Part shown: piece after piece, positions 17,919 to 26,315 of the stretch
Numbering within the stretch: the first letter of the stretch is position 1
Layout: every line of letters begins with the position of its first letter
Assembly: GCA_024655945.1 (NCBI GenBank)
Contig: JANLFK010000001.1
Location: forward strand, 62,001-126,000
DNA length: 64,000 nucleotides
Reading direction: 5' to 3'
From: a candidate division KSB1 bacterium
GTDB taxonomy: Bacteria; Zhuqueibacterota; Zhuqueibacteria; JANLFK01; Oleimicrobiaceae
Position numbers and translations under genes: made by a program
The notes under the pieces: generated by a model
Told to the model about the DNA's origin: nothing
Databases searched by the model: none
The model's input: only the letters and a program-made list of their open reading frames with translations

Positions 17919-18947
17919 TCAGAACTGCTGAAGGAAGCGAAAGTCGTTGTCGTAGAACAGACGGATGTCGTCAACCTGGTACATGAGCATGGCAATACGC
18001 TCCACGCCCATGCCAAAAGCATACCCGGTGTAGCGCTCCGGGTCGTACCCCACGAAGCGGAACACCTCTGGGTCGACCATGCCGGCGCCGGAAATTTCCA
18101 GCCAGCCTGTGCCTTTGCACACGCGGCAGCCCTTTCCTCCACACATCATGCAAGAAAAGTCGTATTCCGCACTTGGCTCAGTGAACGGGAAAAAGCTCGG
18201 CCGAAAACGTATGCGCACTTCCGGACCGAATAGTCGCTTGGCAAATGTCTCGACCACCCCCTTCAAGTCGGCAAAGCTCACTCCCTCGTCCACGCACAGA
18301 CCTTCCACCTGATGGAACACCGGCGAATGGGTGGCATCCGGCGTATCCTTCCTGTAGCACCTGCCGGGCGCAATCATCCGGATGGGAGGCCGATAGCGCT
18401 CCATCGTCCGGATCTGCACCGGGGAGGTGTGCGTGCGGAGCAGGTATTGTCCCTCAAGGTACAGCGTGTCCTGCAGGTCCCGCGACGGGTGGTCAGGCGG
18501 AAAGTTCAAAGCCTCGAAGTTATGGTAGTCGTCCTCAATCTCGGGACCTTCCTCGACCGTAAAGCCCATGCCGTAGAAAATCTCCTTGATCCTATCCAGG
18601 ACCTGGAGCACGGGATGGCGCTTGCCAACGAAAGGCACGAGGCCGGGCAGCGTGTAGTCCACCTCTTCCTCACGCGCCTTCTGGGCAGTGAGTTCCTGGC
18701 GGCGCTTTTCAAGCGCCTCCGTGCACTGGGCGCGCAGTTCATTGAGAGCCTTGCCGAATACGCGCCGGTCTTCTGGAGCAGTGCTGGGAAGCAGGTCAAA
18801 ATACTGTGCGATAACCCCTTTCCTGCCCAGGAAGCGCACGCGCACCTCGTCAAGGCTCCTCTCGTCGCGGGCCTCGGCCAGGTTCTTCTCGAACAGCTGG
18901 CGCTGCTCCTCAAGGCGCGTCAGAAGTTGTGCGACGCTCTCCGCCAT
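17919..18947 (-). CDS. pheS: Phenylalanyl-tRNA synthetase alpha subunit
   Basis: Catalytic subunit of phenylalanyl-tRNA synthetase. 342 residues from ATG at 18947, four bases after the rplT stop codon; a start further up would lie inside rplT. An N-terminal coiled coil (to about 85) is followed by the class II core: HPVLQVLDRIKEIFYGMGF, FEALNFPPDHPSRDLQDT, motif 2 around RTHTSPVQIRTMER and motif 3 FGMGVERIAMLMY. CMMCGGKGCRVCKGTGW shows a four-cysteine zinc-like knuckle typical of many bacterial PheS. Gene order infC-rpmI-rplT-pheS-pheT is the standard one. Confidence 0.96.
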   Translation of the reverse strand: MAESVAQLLTRLEEQRQLFEKNLAEARDERSLDEVRVRFLGRKGVIAQYFDLLPSTAPEDRRVFGKALNELRAQCTEALEKRRQELTAQKAREEEVDYTLPGLVPFVGKRHPVLQVLDRIKEIFYGMGFTVEEGPEIEDDYHNFEALNFPPDHPSRDLQDTLYLEGQYLLRTHTSPVQIRTMERYRPPIRMIAPGRCYRKDTPDATHSPVFHQVEGLCVDEGVSFADLKGVVETFAKRLFGPEVRIRFRPSFFPFTEPSAEYDFSCMMCGGKGCRVCKGTGWLEISGAGMVDPEVFRFVGYDPERYTGYAFGMGVERIAMLMYQVDDIRLFYDNDFRFLQQF

Positions 18948-18951
18948 GCGC

Positions 18952-19299
18952 TCAATTCTTGACGCTTTCCACAACCTTCTGGAACGCGGCTGGATCGGTC
19001 ACCGCCAGATCGGCAAGTTGCTTGCGGTCCAGTTCGATGTGCTTCTCCTTGAGCAAACCGATGAACTTAGAGTAGCTCAGCCCGTGGAGTTGCACCGCAG
19101 CACCGATGCGCGCAATCCACAACCGGCGAAAATCCCGGCGCCGCTGCCGGCGGTCGCGATAGGCATATTGCCAAGCGCGCTCCACGCTCTCCTTGGCGCT
19201 GCGCAACAGGCGGTTCTTGCCGCCCCAATAGCCTTTGGCGTGTTTGAGGATCTTTTTTCGCTTGCGATGAGAGGGAACGCTATACGTCGCTCGTGGCAT
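18952..19299 (-). CDS. rplT: Ribosomal protein bL20
   Basis: 115 residues. Large-subunit assembly protein binding 23S rRNA. The sequence has [40 protein letters not shown] and [10 protein letters not shown], all standard for L20. GAGGAGGT lies 6 bases before ATG. In other bacteria L20 represses its own operon with rpmI; I did not find the RNA site by eye. Confidence 0.97.
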   Translation of the reverse strand: MPRATYSVPSHRKRKKILKHAKGYWGGKNRLLRSAKESVERAWQYAYRDRRQRRRDFRRLWIARIGAAVQLHGLSYSKFIGLLKEKHIELDRKQLADLAVTDPAAFQKVVESVKN

Positions 19300-19334
19300 A
19301 CAATAACCTCCTCGGAAGAAAAGCTCAGAAGCAC

Positions 19335-19529
19335 TCAGTGTCCCAGTAGGCGAAGAGCACGCCGCTCATCACCCGGCGACACCAGAGTCGCCTTGCGGAG
19401 ATGGCGTTTCCGCTTTGCCGATTTCTTTGTCAACAAGTGACTGGCACAGGCGCGAAAACGCCGTACACGACCACCGCCAGTGATGTGGAATCGCTTGGCG
19501 GCGGCTCGGTTGGTTCTAATCTTGGGCAT
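19335..19529 (-). CDS. rpmI: Ribosomal protein bL35
   Basis: 64 residues. Small basic protein of the large subunit; [20 protein letters not shown] and [20 protein letters not shown] are typical. It lies 24 bases after infC and 35 bases before rplT. Confidence 0.96.
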   Translation of the reverse strand: MPKIRTNRAAAKRFHITGGGRVRRFRACASHLLTKKSAKRKRHLRKATLVSPGDERRALRLLGH

Positions 19530-19553
19530 GGTAACTGCACACTCCTTTCGCGC

Positions 19554-20063
19554 TCACTTTTTCACAAAGTAGGCTATGATTGTTCGGTTCTCAAGCTGAG
19601 GTTCGCGCTCAAGCTTGGCCACGTCGTCCAAGTCGGCGGCAAGGCGTTCGATGATCTTGTTGCCCGAGTCCTGGTACATCATCTCTCGGCCACGGAACAT
19701 GATGGTCACCTTCACCCGATCGCCCGCCTCGATGAACTTGCGGATGTGGTTGCGCTTGAACTCATAGTCGTGCGCCTCGATCTTCGGCCGCAGCCGGATC
19801 TCCTTGACATGGATGACATGCTGTTTCTTCTTGGTAAGCTTCTCTTTCTTGCTCACCTCGTAGAGGTACTTGCCAAAGTCCATGATCTTACACACGGGCG
19901 GCGTCGAGTTGGGCGCAACCTCGACGAGATCCAGGCCCGCCTGCGCGGCCATCTCCATGGCTCGGTGCACCGTCACGATGCCCACCTGAGCCCCGTCTGC
20001 ACCGATCAACCGCACCTCTGGTGCCGTGATCTGGTCGTTCACACGGACTGTTCGCTTCTTGAT
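19554..20063 (-). CDS. infC: Translation initiation factor IF-3, apparent ATC start codon
   Basis: Binds the 30S subunit, keeps 50S away and checks the start codon and initiator tRNA. 169 residues if begun at ATC at 20063 (MKKRTVRVNDQITAPEVRLI). The ideal site AGGAGGT (20075-20069) ends 5 bases before this ATC. The only standard start in frame is GTG at 20042, which has no ribosome site and would remove the KKRTVRV segment normally present. infC in E. coli starts at ATT and is repressed by IF-3 because of it, so an ATC here fits the same logic. N-domain (to about 80), lysine-rich linker KKEKLTKKKQHVIHVKE and C-domain are complete. Downstream of thrS by 33 bases. Confidence 0.92.
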   Translation of the reverse strand: MKKRTVRVNDQITAPEVRLIGADGAQVGIVTVHRAMEMAAQAGLDLVEVAPNSTPPVCKIMDFGKYLYEVSKKEKLTKKKQHVIHVKEIRLRPKIEAHDYEFKRNHIRKFIEAGDRVKVTIMFRGREMMYQDSGNKIIERLAADLDDVAKLEREPQLENRTIIAYFVKK

Positions 20064-20068
20064 GGCTG

Positions 20069-20075
20069 ACCTCCT
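20069..20075 (-). promoter_or_regulatory. Ribosome binding site that decides the infC start
   Basis: Full consensus AGGAGGT on the minus strand, five bases before the ATC codon at 20063 and 26 bases before the GTG at 20042. The spacing supports ATC. Confidence 0.8.
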
Positions 20076-20096
20076 GGAACTGGTTCCTGCCCCTCA

Positions 20097-22046
20097 CTAC
20101 TGCGGGGCCTTACTGAGGATTTCCTCCCCGATCATCTCCAAGAACTTGGGCAGCGGCATCTGACCAAGATCCCCTTTGCGCCGCCGGCGCACCGCCACCT
20201 GCCCGGTACTCACCTCCTTGCCCCCGACGATAAGCATGTACGGTATCTTGGCGAGCTCCGCCTCTCGGATCTTGTGCCCAATCTTCTCGCTGCGTTCATC
20301 CATGGCGGCGCGAATGCCTGCCTCGCGTAACTGCCTTTCCACCTCACGCGCGTAGTCGCGGTTGTCGTCGGAGACTGGCAGGACAATCGCTTGCACCGGC
20401 GCCAGCCAAATGGGGAACGCCCCGGCGTAGTGCTCGATGAGGATGCCAAAGAAGCGCTCCAACGACCCCAGCAGCGCGCGGTGGATCATGATGGGTCGGT
20501 GAGGCTTGTTGTCCTCGCCCACATAGCTCAAGTCAAAGCGCTCTGGCTCATTAAAGTCCACCTGCACCGTGGTGCACTGCCAGGAGCGTCCCAACACATC
20601 TTTGATCTTGATATCGATCTTGGGGCCGTAGAACACGCCTTCGCCTGGGTCTACCTTGTAGGCCATCCCTTTGCGCTCCAAAGCCTCGCGGAGGGCGGCC
20701 GTGGCCCGCTCCCAGTTTTCGAGCGTACCCACATAGCGTTCCGGCCTGGTGGACAAGAAGACCTCATAGTCGTGGAAGCCAAACGAACCCAGCATGTACA
20801 GGGTCAGGTCGAGCACGCCCGCGATCTCGGCGTCCAGCTGGTCTGGCCGCAGGAAGAGGTGCGCGTCGTCCTGCGTGAAACCGCGCACACGCAGCAGGCC
20901 ATGCAGGACCCCGGAGCGTTCATAGCGATACACGGTGCCCAGTTCTGCCCAGCGCAAAGGAAGCTCACGGTAGCTCCGGGTGCGGCTCTTGTACACCACC
21001 AAGTGAAATGGGCAGTTCATCGGCTTGATTTGATAGGGCACCTCCTCGACTTCGTTGGGAGTGAACATGTTCTCGCGGAAAAAGTCGAGGTGCCCGCTCC
21101 GTCCCCACAGGTCCAGGCGCGCAATGTGGGGGCTGTAGAGGAGCTCGTACCCATGCTTCAGGTGCTCACGCCGCCAAAACTCCTCGATAATGGCGCGGAC
21201 GAGCGCCCCTTTTGGGTGCCAGAGAACTAATCCCGGCCCCACCTCTTCCGAGATGCTGAAGAGGTCCAGCTCCTTGCCAAGTCGACGATGGTCCCGCTTG
21301 CGCGCTTCCTCCTGGCGCTCGAGGTACTCATCCAGCTGCTTCTTTTGTGGGAACGAAATGCCGTAGATGCGCTGGAGCATGGGATTGTGCTCGTCCCCGC
21401 GCCAGTACGCCCCTGCCACGCTCAGAAGCTTGAAATGCTTGATGTGCCCGGTTGACGGCACATGCGGCCCGCGGCACAGGTCGACGAAATCCCCTTCCTC
21501 GTAGATGACCGGCTGCTCGTCCATAGCTTCCAGCAGCTGGAGCTTGTAGGTTTCGCCCCGCTGCTGGAAAAGCTGCACCGCCTCCTCCTTCGCCACCTCC
21601 CTCCGGCGGAAGGGGTTGTCCTCCTGCACGATGGCCCGCATTTCGGCCTCGATCTTGGCCAGGTCTTCTGGAGCAAACGGCGCCCCGACATCGATGTCAT
21701 AGTAGAACCCGGCCTCAATAGCCGGGCCCACGCCAAAGCGGGCCTCAGGAAACAGGCGCTTGACGGCATGGGCCATCACGTGCGCGCTGCTATGCCAGTA
21801 GACTTCCCGCCCTTGCTCGTCCTCAAATGTGAGAATGCGCACCTCGGCGTCCGAGCTGATGGGCGTGTTCAGGTCAACTACCTGACCGTTGACCACTGCC
21901 GCCAGCGCATCGGCAGCAAGGGCTCGTCCCACTTTCTGCGCAATCTGCGCAGGGGTCACGCCCGGCGTGCACTCAAATGCGGAATTGTCAGGAAGACGTA
22001 TCTGGATCGTGTCCAAGGCTATCCGTCGGGCTAAGTTTGCGCACAT
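20097..22046 (-). CDS. thrS: Threonyl-tRNA synthetase
   Basis: Charges tRNA-Thr and removes wrongly attached serine. 649 residues from ATG at 22046. TTG at 22016 (MDTIQIRLPDNS) is an equally sensible start by homology; neither has a clear ribosome site. Domains: TGS (about 10-75), editing domain with HSSAHVMAHAV and DLCRGPHVPSTGH (His, Cys and His sites), class II core with GHLDFFRENMF, CPFHLVVYKS and VRGFTQDDAHLF, and C-terminal anticodon domain from about AFPIWLAPVQAIVLP. The frame is open up into the tRNA-Val gene, which is not coding. It follows the tRNA-Val gene by 38 bases, so it may share the tRNA transcript. Confidence 0.95.
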   Translation of the reverse strand: MCANLARRIALDTIQIRLPDNSAFECTPGVTPAQIAQKVGRALAADALAAVVNGQVVDLNTPISSDAEVRILTFEDEQGREVYWHSSAHVMAHAVKRLFPEARFGVGPAIEAGFYYDIDVGAPFAPEDLAKIEAEMRAIVQEDNPFRRREVAKEEAVQLFQQRGETYKLQLLEAMDEQPVIYEEGDFVDLCRGPHVPSTGHIKHFKLLSVAGAYWRGDEHNPMLQRIYGISFPQKKQLDEYLERQEEARKRDHRRLGKELDLFSISEEVGPGLVLWHPKGALVRAIIEEFWRREHLKHGYELLYSPHIARLDLWGRSGHLDFFRENMFTPNEVEEVPYQIKPMNCPFHLVVYKSRTRSYRELPLRWAELGTVYRYERSGVLHGLLRVRGFTQDDAHLFLRPDQLDAEIAGVLDLTLYMLGSFGFHDYEVFLSTRPERYVGTLENWERATAALREALERKGMAYKVDPGEGVFYGPKIDIKIKDVLGRSWQCTTVQVDFNEPERFDLSYVGEDNKPHRPIMIHRALLGSLERFFGILIEHYAGAFPIWLAPVQAIVLPVSDDNRDYAREVERQLREAGIRAAMDERSEKIGHKIREAELAKIPYMLIVGGKEVSTGQVAVRRRRKGDLGQMPLPKFLEMIGEEILSKAPQ

Positions 22047-22084
22047 ACAAAAAAATTGCGGGAGCCGCAATTGGGGGACATTAG

Positions 22085-22158
22085 TGGGCGGTACTGGATT
22101 TGAACCAGTGACCCCTTGCATGTCAAGCAAGTACTCTGACCAACTGAGCTAACCGCCC
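22085..22158 (-). tRNA. tRNA-Val (anticodon GAC)
   Basis: Acceptor GGGCGGT/ACCGCCC, anticodon stem CTTGC/GCAAG with loop TTGACAT, T arm CTGGTTCAAATCCAG, discriminator A. Last tRNA of the cluster, just before thrS. Confidence 0.94.
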
Positions 22159-22262
22159 AAAGCCATCATGGAAGAAAAAAAGCGTGCCATCTACAAACAG
22201 TGGTCACGCTTTCTGTCTATGTATATGGCACTGGTGGTCTATGTCCATCTGTCCCAATGTCG

Positions 22263-22348
22263 TGCCGAGGGCCGGAGTCGAACCGGCACGGACCCGGAAG
22301 TCCAAGGGATTTTAAGTCCCTAGCGTCTACCAGTTCCGCCACCCCGGC
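22263..22348 (-). tRNA. tRNA-Leu (anticodon TAA)
   Basis: Class II tRNA with long variable arm. Acceptor GCCGGGG/CCTCGGC, D arm GGCGGAACTGGTAGACGC, anticodon loop CTTAAAA, T arm GCCGGTTCGACTCCGGC, discriminator A. Confidence 0.94.
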
Positions 22349-22372
22349 GCAATGCGGCTCCGATGACAGCTG

Positions 22373-22445
22373 AGGCGGCGATCGGAGTCGAACCGATGAA
22401 TAGAGGTTTTGCAGACCTCCGCCTTAGCCACTTGGCTACGCCGCC
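22373..22445 (-). tRNA. tRNA-Cys (anticodon GCA)
   Basis: Acceptor GGCGGCG/CGCCGCC, anticodon loop CTGCAAA, T arm ATCGGTTCGACTCCGAT, discriminator T (U73), the usual identity base for Cys. Confidence 0.94.
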
Positions 22446-22454
22446 CATGCGTAG

Positions 22455-22526
22455 AGCGGGAGACGGGGGTTGAACCCGCGACCCCCACCTTGGCAAGGTG
22501 GTGTTCTACCACTGAACTACTCCCGC
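22455..22526 (-). tRNA. tRNA-Gly (anticodon GCC)
   Basis: Acceptor GCGGGAG/CTCCCGC, anticodon stem CACCT/AGGTG with loop TGCCA in its centre, T arm CGGGTTCAACCCCCG, discriminator T. First of the four-tRNA cluster Gly-Cys-Leu-Val. Confidence 0.94.
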
Positions 22527-22535
22527 GGTATCGCA

Positions 22536-22564
22536 AATATAAGCAAAAGTTGCTTGGCATGCAA
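22536..22564 (-). promoter_or_regulatory. Promoter of the Gly-Cys-Leu-Val tRNA cluster
   Basis: Minus strand TTGCAT (22564-22559), 17 bases, TATATT (22541-22536), ten bases before tRNA-Gly. The -35 box lies inside the hairpin at 22551-22567. Confidence 0.5.
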
Positions 22565-22574
22565 GCATTTTTTT
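22551..22574. terminator. Hairpin after the polyferredoxin gene, overlapping the tRNA promoter
   Basis: TGCTTG and CAAGCA pair over GCATG. On the plus strand seven T follow, a textbook terminator shape, but no plus-strand gene reaches it. On the minus strand an A-run precedes and ACTTTT follows, so it may end the polyferredoxin transcript 30-50 bases after its stop. Confidence 0.45.
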
Positions 22575-22603
22575 CGTTCATGCCCCCTGCTCCCTGTGGC
22601 GCG

Positions 22604-24148
22604 CTATTGCGATAAGGACTCGGAACCTGGCCAGCGCTGCTCGTTGGCACTCGTCAAGAAAATGCCCCCTTGTCCGACTACAGGGCACTTGGTGACGCAG
22701 ATGCCGCACCCGATGCATAGTTCCTCGACCACATAAGGAAGCTTGACCAGGGCTTCTGATCCGTCCGGGCGCCGGACAGTGTGCTCGTCGAAACGAATGG
22801 CTTTGTCCGGCACAGGGCAATGTTCCTCGCAGACAAGGCAGTCCTCGCCACGGTACCAGGGAATGCAGCGACTCTTGTCGAAGAAGGCCAATCCTATCTT
22901 CGTCAGCTGCTTGACCTCTAAGGGCAGCCGGTGGATGGCGCCCGTGGGGCACACCTGCCCACACAAGTTGCAGTTGTACTCACAATATCCCTCTCGCGGC
23001 CTTGCGACGGGGGTCCACAGCCCGACCAGGCCGCTTTCCCAAAGGGAGGGCTGCAAACAACCGCCCGTGCTGGAGCACACTTTCACGCACTCCTGGCAAC
23101 GGATGCACCGGTCGAGAAAATCGGCCTCCGGCAGCGCACCTGGCGGCCGGATCACACTTGCCCGCCTCCCCCGGTCGACAAAGCCGACACCCAGCAGGCC
23201 CACGGTAGCAACGCCGGCAACCGTCGCCCCTATGAAACGGCGCCGATCCAGGTCGACCGTCCCTGACCTCACGGGCTTCCGCAGCGCGTAATGGGTGGCT
23301 CTCGGCGCGCAGACAGACACGCACTCCCCGCAGGCGATGCATTCCACCGCCGAAGTGGTCACATAGTCGTCTTCCACGGCGTTCATTCGACAACGCGCCT
23401 TGCACAGCCCACAGGCGGAGCAGTTCTCATCGACCTCTCTGTGCAGGACGCGGAACTGCGAGAAGAACCCCAGCAGTGCGCCGAGTGGACAGAGGTTCCT
23501 GCACCAAAACCGCCTGCTTGCCTTTTCCAACGCGAGAATAAGCACAAGAAGCACGAAGAATAGCTCAACCAGGTGGAAGGGCGGTTGCTTGAGGGGGAAC
23601 CAAGCTGAATACAAGAGCGCGTAGCCGCGGTACGCAGCGCCCTCCAGAAAAGGAACGCGTGCTACCAAACCGAGGAGACCCGACACCGCGGCAGTGAAGA
23701 GAGGGTAGAGTGCAACGCTCGCTGTCCGCGTGAGGAGCACGACGGGGTCAAATGGCCAGAGCAGCTGGGTACCAAGGACAGCGCTCACCAGTATCCCAAC
23801 CAGAATCGCGAACTTTCCCCACCGCCAGCGAGTCGACGGGGTTTTCCTGGGCGCCTTCCTCTTGCTTGACGAAACCTTGCGGACCACCTCCAGCGTGGTA
23901 CCGAGAGGACAGACCCACCCGCAAAACGCGCGGCCCAGAGGGACGGTCAACGCCAGGACCAGGAGGCCCAGCAAGACCTGGGGCACCAACGAGCGACTCG
24001 TCAGAATCGTCGTCACTGCCACAAGTGCACTGGCGCGCAGGAAGAGGTCTGCGGGAATGAGGCTGTCGTAGGGGTAAGTCGTGCGCCAGACCAGCCAGAG
24101 AAAAGACAGCAGGAAAAAGACTTGGGAAATTCGACGGGCGGTGCGCAT
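22604..24148 (-). CDS. Membrane polyferredoxin, NapH/MauN-like, with multiple 4Fe-4S motifs
   Basis: About 514 residues from ATG at 24148 (start uncertain; no clear ribosome site). The first half has five or six membrane spans and the NapH-type pair CGWVCPLG and CRNLCPLGALLG. Then come at least five cluster motifs: CSACGLCKARC, CIACGECVSVC, CIRCQECVKVC, a CNLCGQVC group, CLVCEEHC and a final CIGCGICVTKC. Between the second and third is RRRFIGATVAGVATVG, a Tat-like or anchoring segment, so the protein looks like a fusion of a NapH-like membrane part with an exported NapG/polyferredoxin part. It should carry electrons between the quinone pool and a periplasmic partner. It follows the DUF362 gene by 78 bases; that pairing is common. 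The partner enzyme is not in view. Confidence 0.8.
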   Translation of the reverse strand: MRTARRISQVFFLLSFLWLVWRTTYPYDSLIPADLFLRASALVAVTTILTSRSLVPQVLLGLLVLALTVPLGRAFCGWVCPLGTTLEVVRKVSSSKRKAPRKTPSTRWRWGKFAILVGILVSAVLGTQLLWPFDPVVLLTRTASVALYPLFTAAVSGLLGLVARVPFLEGAAYRGYALLYSAWFPLKQPPFHLVELFFVLLVLILALEKASRRFWCRNLCPLGALLGFFSQFRVLHREVDENCSACGLCKARCRMNAVEDDYVTTSAVECIACGECVSVCAPRATHYALRKPVRSGTVDLDRRRFIGATVAGVATVGLLGVGFVDRGRRASVIRPPGALPEADFLDRCIRCQECVKVCSSTGGCLQPSLWESGLVGLWTPVARPREGYCEYNCNLCGQVCPTGAIHRLPLEVKQLTKIGLAFFDKSRCIPWYRGEDCLVCEEHCPVPDKAIRFDEHTVRRPDGSEALVKLPYVVEELCIGCGICVTKCPVVGQGGIFLTSANEQRWPGSESLSQ

Positions 24149-24226
24149 TATTGAGAGTCCGGTGTGTGCGAGGTGCAATGCCAACCGTTTGCTCGAAGAG
24201 GGCCTGCCTTCGACTCCCCCATCGCC

Positions 24227-25147
24227 CTACGCGGAGAGGGTCACTTTTTCAACGCGGAGCCGTTTCACGTCCAGCGTGCCAAGCCCACGCCGCTGCGCCT
24301 CCACGAGAAAGCCCAACTGAGCCGGGTCACGCCCAAAGAGGAGTGCGCCGTAGGCATCGACGGCGACGCGGTCAACACCAGCCACGACCGTGTCCATTTG
24401 CTGCACGTCGCGCAAGTTACCCCCCTGCGGCCCATTGCGGAGCAGGACCCGTGTTGCATCCAGGAGCGTCAATTGTGGTCGGACAACGGTGTTGATGTCC
24501 ACGATCTTCTTGTCAAAGCGATGGTGAAGCTGCCCCCGGTCGCCGCCCAATATCCCCATGAGGTTCTTAAGGCCGATTGTCAGGCCTGAGACCGAATGAC
24601 TCTTCAAGACCGGGACATTGATCAGAACGTCGGCTTCCATTGCATCGCGATAGAACAACCAGGACTTGAGCTCCTCGCCCTCCGGGATGGACATTTTGAC
24701 GAATCGCTGTTCCAGCACGAAGGGCACCTCTGCCCCTTCCTTTTCCGCTGCCTTTTGGATGCCACTGCGCAGGTAGCATCTTCGCGCCTCGTTGCAGGTC
24801 CGGTCGAGGACTTTGACCTTGCGCGCACCGGCTTCCATGCACAGGCGGACGATCTCCGCGACAACCTCCGGATCAGTGTTAGCCGCGTGCTCGGGTAATC
24901 GGTCCCAGGCCATGTTCGGCTTCACGAGCACGACGTCGCCACGTCGCACAAACGCCGACATACCTCCCAACAGTGAAATGGCTTTACGCACGTTGGCGCG
25001 CGGCGAGGGGCCTTGGACCACAGCAAGGTCTACGGCAGGTTGCGCCGCCGGCTTCGCCGCAAGGCGGGCCCATGGTAGGGCACAGGCGCCCGCAGCAAGG
25101 CAGGCAGCAGACTTGGCCAAAAATTCTCTGCGGCTGATATCCGACAT
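24227..25147 (-). CDS. DUF362 protein with Tat signal
   Basis: 306 residues from ATG at 25147. MSDISRREFLAKSAACLAAG is a twin-arginine signal (SRREFL), so it should be exported folded, probably with a bound cofactor. The mature part shows the DUF362 marks VLVKPNMAW (about 75-83), LINVPVLKSHSVSGLTIGLK and MGILGGDRGQLHH. The family is uncharacterised; members often carry or accompany 4Fe-4S clusters, and here the polyferredoxin follows directly. An upstream in-frame extension to 25285 runs through the neighbouring terminator and is rejected. Confidence 0.82.
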   Translation of the reverse strand: MSDISRREFLAKSAACLAAGACALPWARLAAKPAAQPAVDLAVVQGPSPRANVRKAISLLGGMSAFVRRGDVVLVKPNMAWDRLPEHAANTDPEVVAEIVRLCMEAGARKVKVLDRTCNEARRCYLRSGIQKAAEKEGAEVPFVLEQRFVKMSIPEGEELKSWLFYRDAMEADVLINVPVLKSHSVSGLTIGLKNLMGILGGDRGQLHHRFDKKIVDINTVVRPQLTLLDATRVLLRNGPQGGNLRDVQQMDTVVAGVDRVAVDAYGALLFGRDPAQLGFLVEAQRRGLGTLDVKRLRVEKVTLSA

Positions 25148-25179
25148 CGGCAAATGCCCGGCATGTACTCGCGTTTTCG

Positions 25180-25214
25180 GCAAGAAAAAGAAGACCCGTC
25201 CTGGAGACGGGTCT
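25180..25214 (-). terminator. Intrinsic terminator of the secreted TPR gene
   Basis: Minus strand AGACCCGTC, loop TCCAG, GACGGGTCT (nine pairs), followed by TCTTTTTCTT. It lies 22 bases after the TPR stop and separates that gene from the DUF362 gene. Confidence 0.8.
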
Positions 25215-25236
25215 CGGGATCCCACCCTTTGGGCGG

Positions 25237-26271
25237 CTACTTCTTCTTCAGCTCCTCGATGTGATACTGTGCCGCCGGCGCCCAACGCCTGTCCTTCGCA
25301 GCAAGCTCATAGTAGGCCAAGGCTTTTGCCTTGTCCCCCAACGCCTCGGCGGCGCGCGCAGCCTCAAATTGCGCCGGTGCATAGCCTTCCTTGTACTTGA
25401 GGCATTGTTCTGCCGCCTCGAGGGCATCTTGGTACCTGCCCACGTTGTTGTAGAGCTCCGCCAGGCAATAGTGGCTGTAGAAGTAGTTCTCCTTGATCGC
25501 TAAAGCAGCCTCGTGCGCAAGAATCGCTTCTTGGAGCTTGCCCTGATCGGAGAGCGCCACTCCAAGACTGCTGAAGGCCTGGTAGTAGTTCGGATCAAGC
25601 TGCGCAGCTTTCCTGAAGGCTTCTGCTGCCTTGGCTGGATCTTTCAGGTAATTCCGGTAAACGGTGCCAAGGTTGTAGTAAGCCTTCGGGTTCCGGGGAT
25701 TGTAAGTGATCGCCTTGTTGTAGACGTCCACCGCCTCCTGGTATTTCCCCATTTTCTGGAAAAGGTTACCCAATGCCGTATAGGCCTCATCATACATGGG
25801 GTCCAGGGCGATAGCACGTTGATAGGCTGCCAACGCCTCGTCGTAGCGGCGCAGATTAGACAGAGCTAGGCCGCGTCCATAGAAGGCCTTGGCAAAGCTG
25901 CTGTCCTGCGCAATCGCCTGGTCGTACGCCTTGAGGGCTTCCTCGTAGCGACTGGTCTTGGCGAACGTATTGCCCTCGTTGTAGGCCCGCTTGGCTGCCG
26001 CCTGCCGCTCCTGGAGCGCTTTGTCCTGGAGCAACTCCTTGCCAAGGGCCTCAATTTCGGAGGAGAGCTTATCGTACTTGGCTTTCATCTCCTTGTACTG
26101 CTCCGGAGTGACGCCGGGCGCTTGCATCTGGGCAGTGAGTTCTTTGAGTTCAAGGACCTTCTGGTCGTACAACGCCTTCTTGTCCTGGTCGTCCGCCCAC
26201 GCCAGACACGCACCCAACACCGCCGCACCCACCGCAATAACGAAAATTGTGGTCCGGTGTGTTGCTTTCAT
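25237..26271 (-). CDS. Exported tetratricopeptide-repeat protein
   Basis: 344 residues. A signal peptide (MKATHRTTIFVIAVGAAVLG, then ACLAWAD; the Cys at about 22 could be a lipobox but the preceding LG is not ideal) is followed by a coiled coil (30-95, LYDQKVLELKELTAQMQ...) and about seven TPR units (100-340) with highly regular motifs such as AKAFYGRGLALSNLRRYDEA and PKAYYNLGTVYRNYLKDPAK. Periplasmic scaffold, role unknown. AGGAG precedes ATG. It follows tRNA-Leu and has its own terminator. Confidence 0.8.
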   Translation of the reverse strand: MKATHRTTIFVIAVGAAVLGACLAWADDQDKKALYDQKVLELKELTAQMQAPGVTPEQYKEMKAKYDKLSSEIEALGKELLQDKALQERQAAAKRAYNEGNTFAKTSRYEEALKAYDQAIAQDSSFAKAFYGRGLALSNLRRYDEALAAYQRAIALDPMYDEAYTALGNLFQKMGKYQEAVDVYNKAITYNPRNPKAYYNLGTVYRNYLKDPAKAAEAFRKAAQLDPNYYQAFSSLGVALSDQGKLQEAILAHEAALAIKENYFYSHYCLAELYNNVGRYQDALEAAEQCLKYKEGYAPAQFEAARAAEALGDKAKALAYYELAAKDRRWAPAAQYHIEELKKK

Positions 26272-26315
26272 CGTTATTGCTCCTCGTTAGTCCAATTTGC
26301 CATCCCAAGAATCTG

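Noticed and set aside
17897-18142. Longer N terminus for PheT
   Set aside because: It would overlap the 3' end of pheS, and the protein from GTG 17896 already has the standard start and length.
22047-22130. N-terminal extension of threonyl-tRNA synthetase
   Set aside because: The added residues are translated from the tRNA-Val gene and resemble no synthetase sequence.
22551-22574. Plus-strand terminator as evidence for a plus-strand gene near 22.5 kb
   Set aside because: No coding frame with a ribosome site lies upstream on the plus strand; the stretch is occupied by minus-strand tRNAs.
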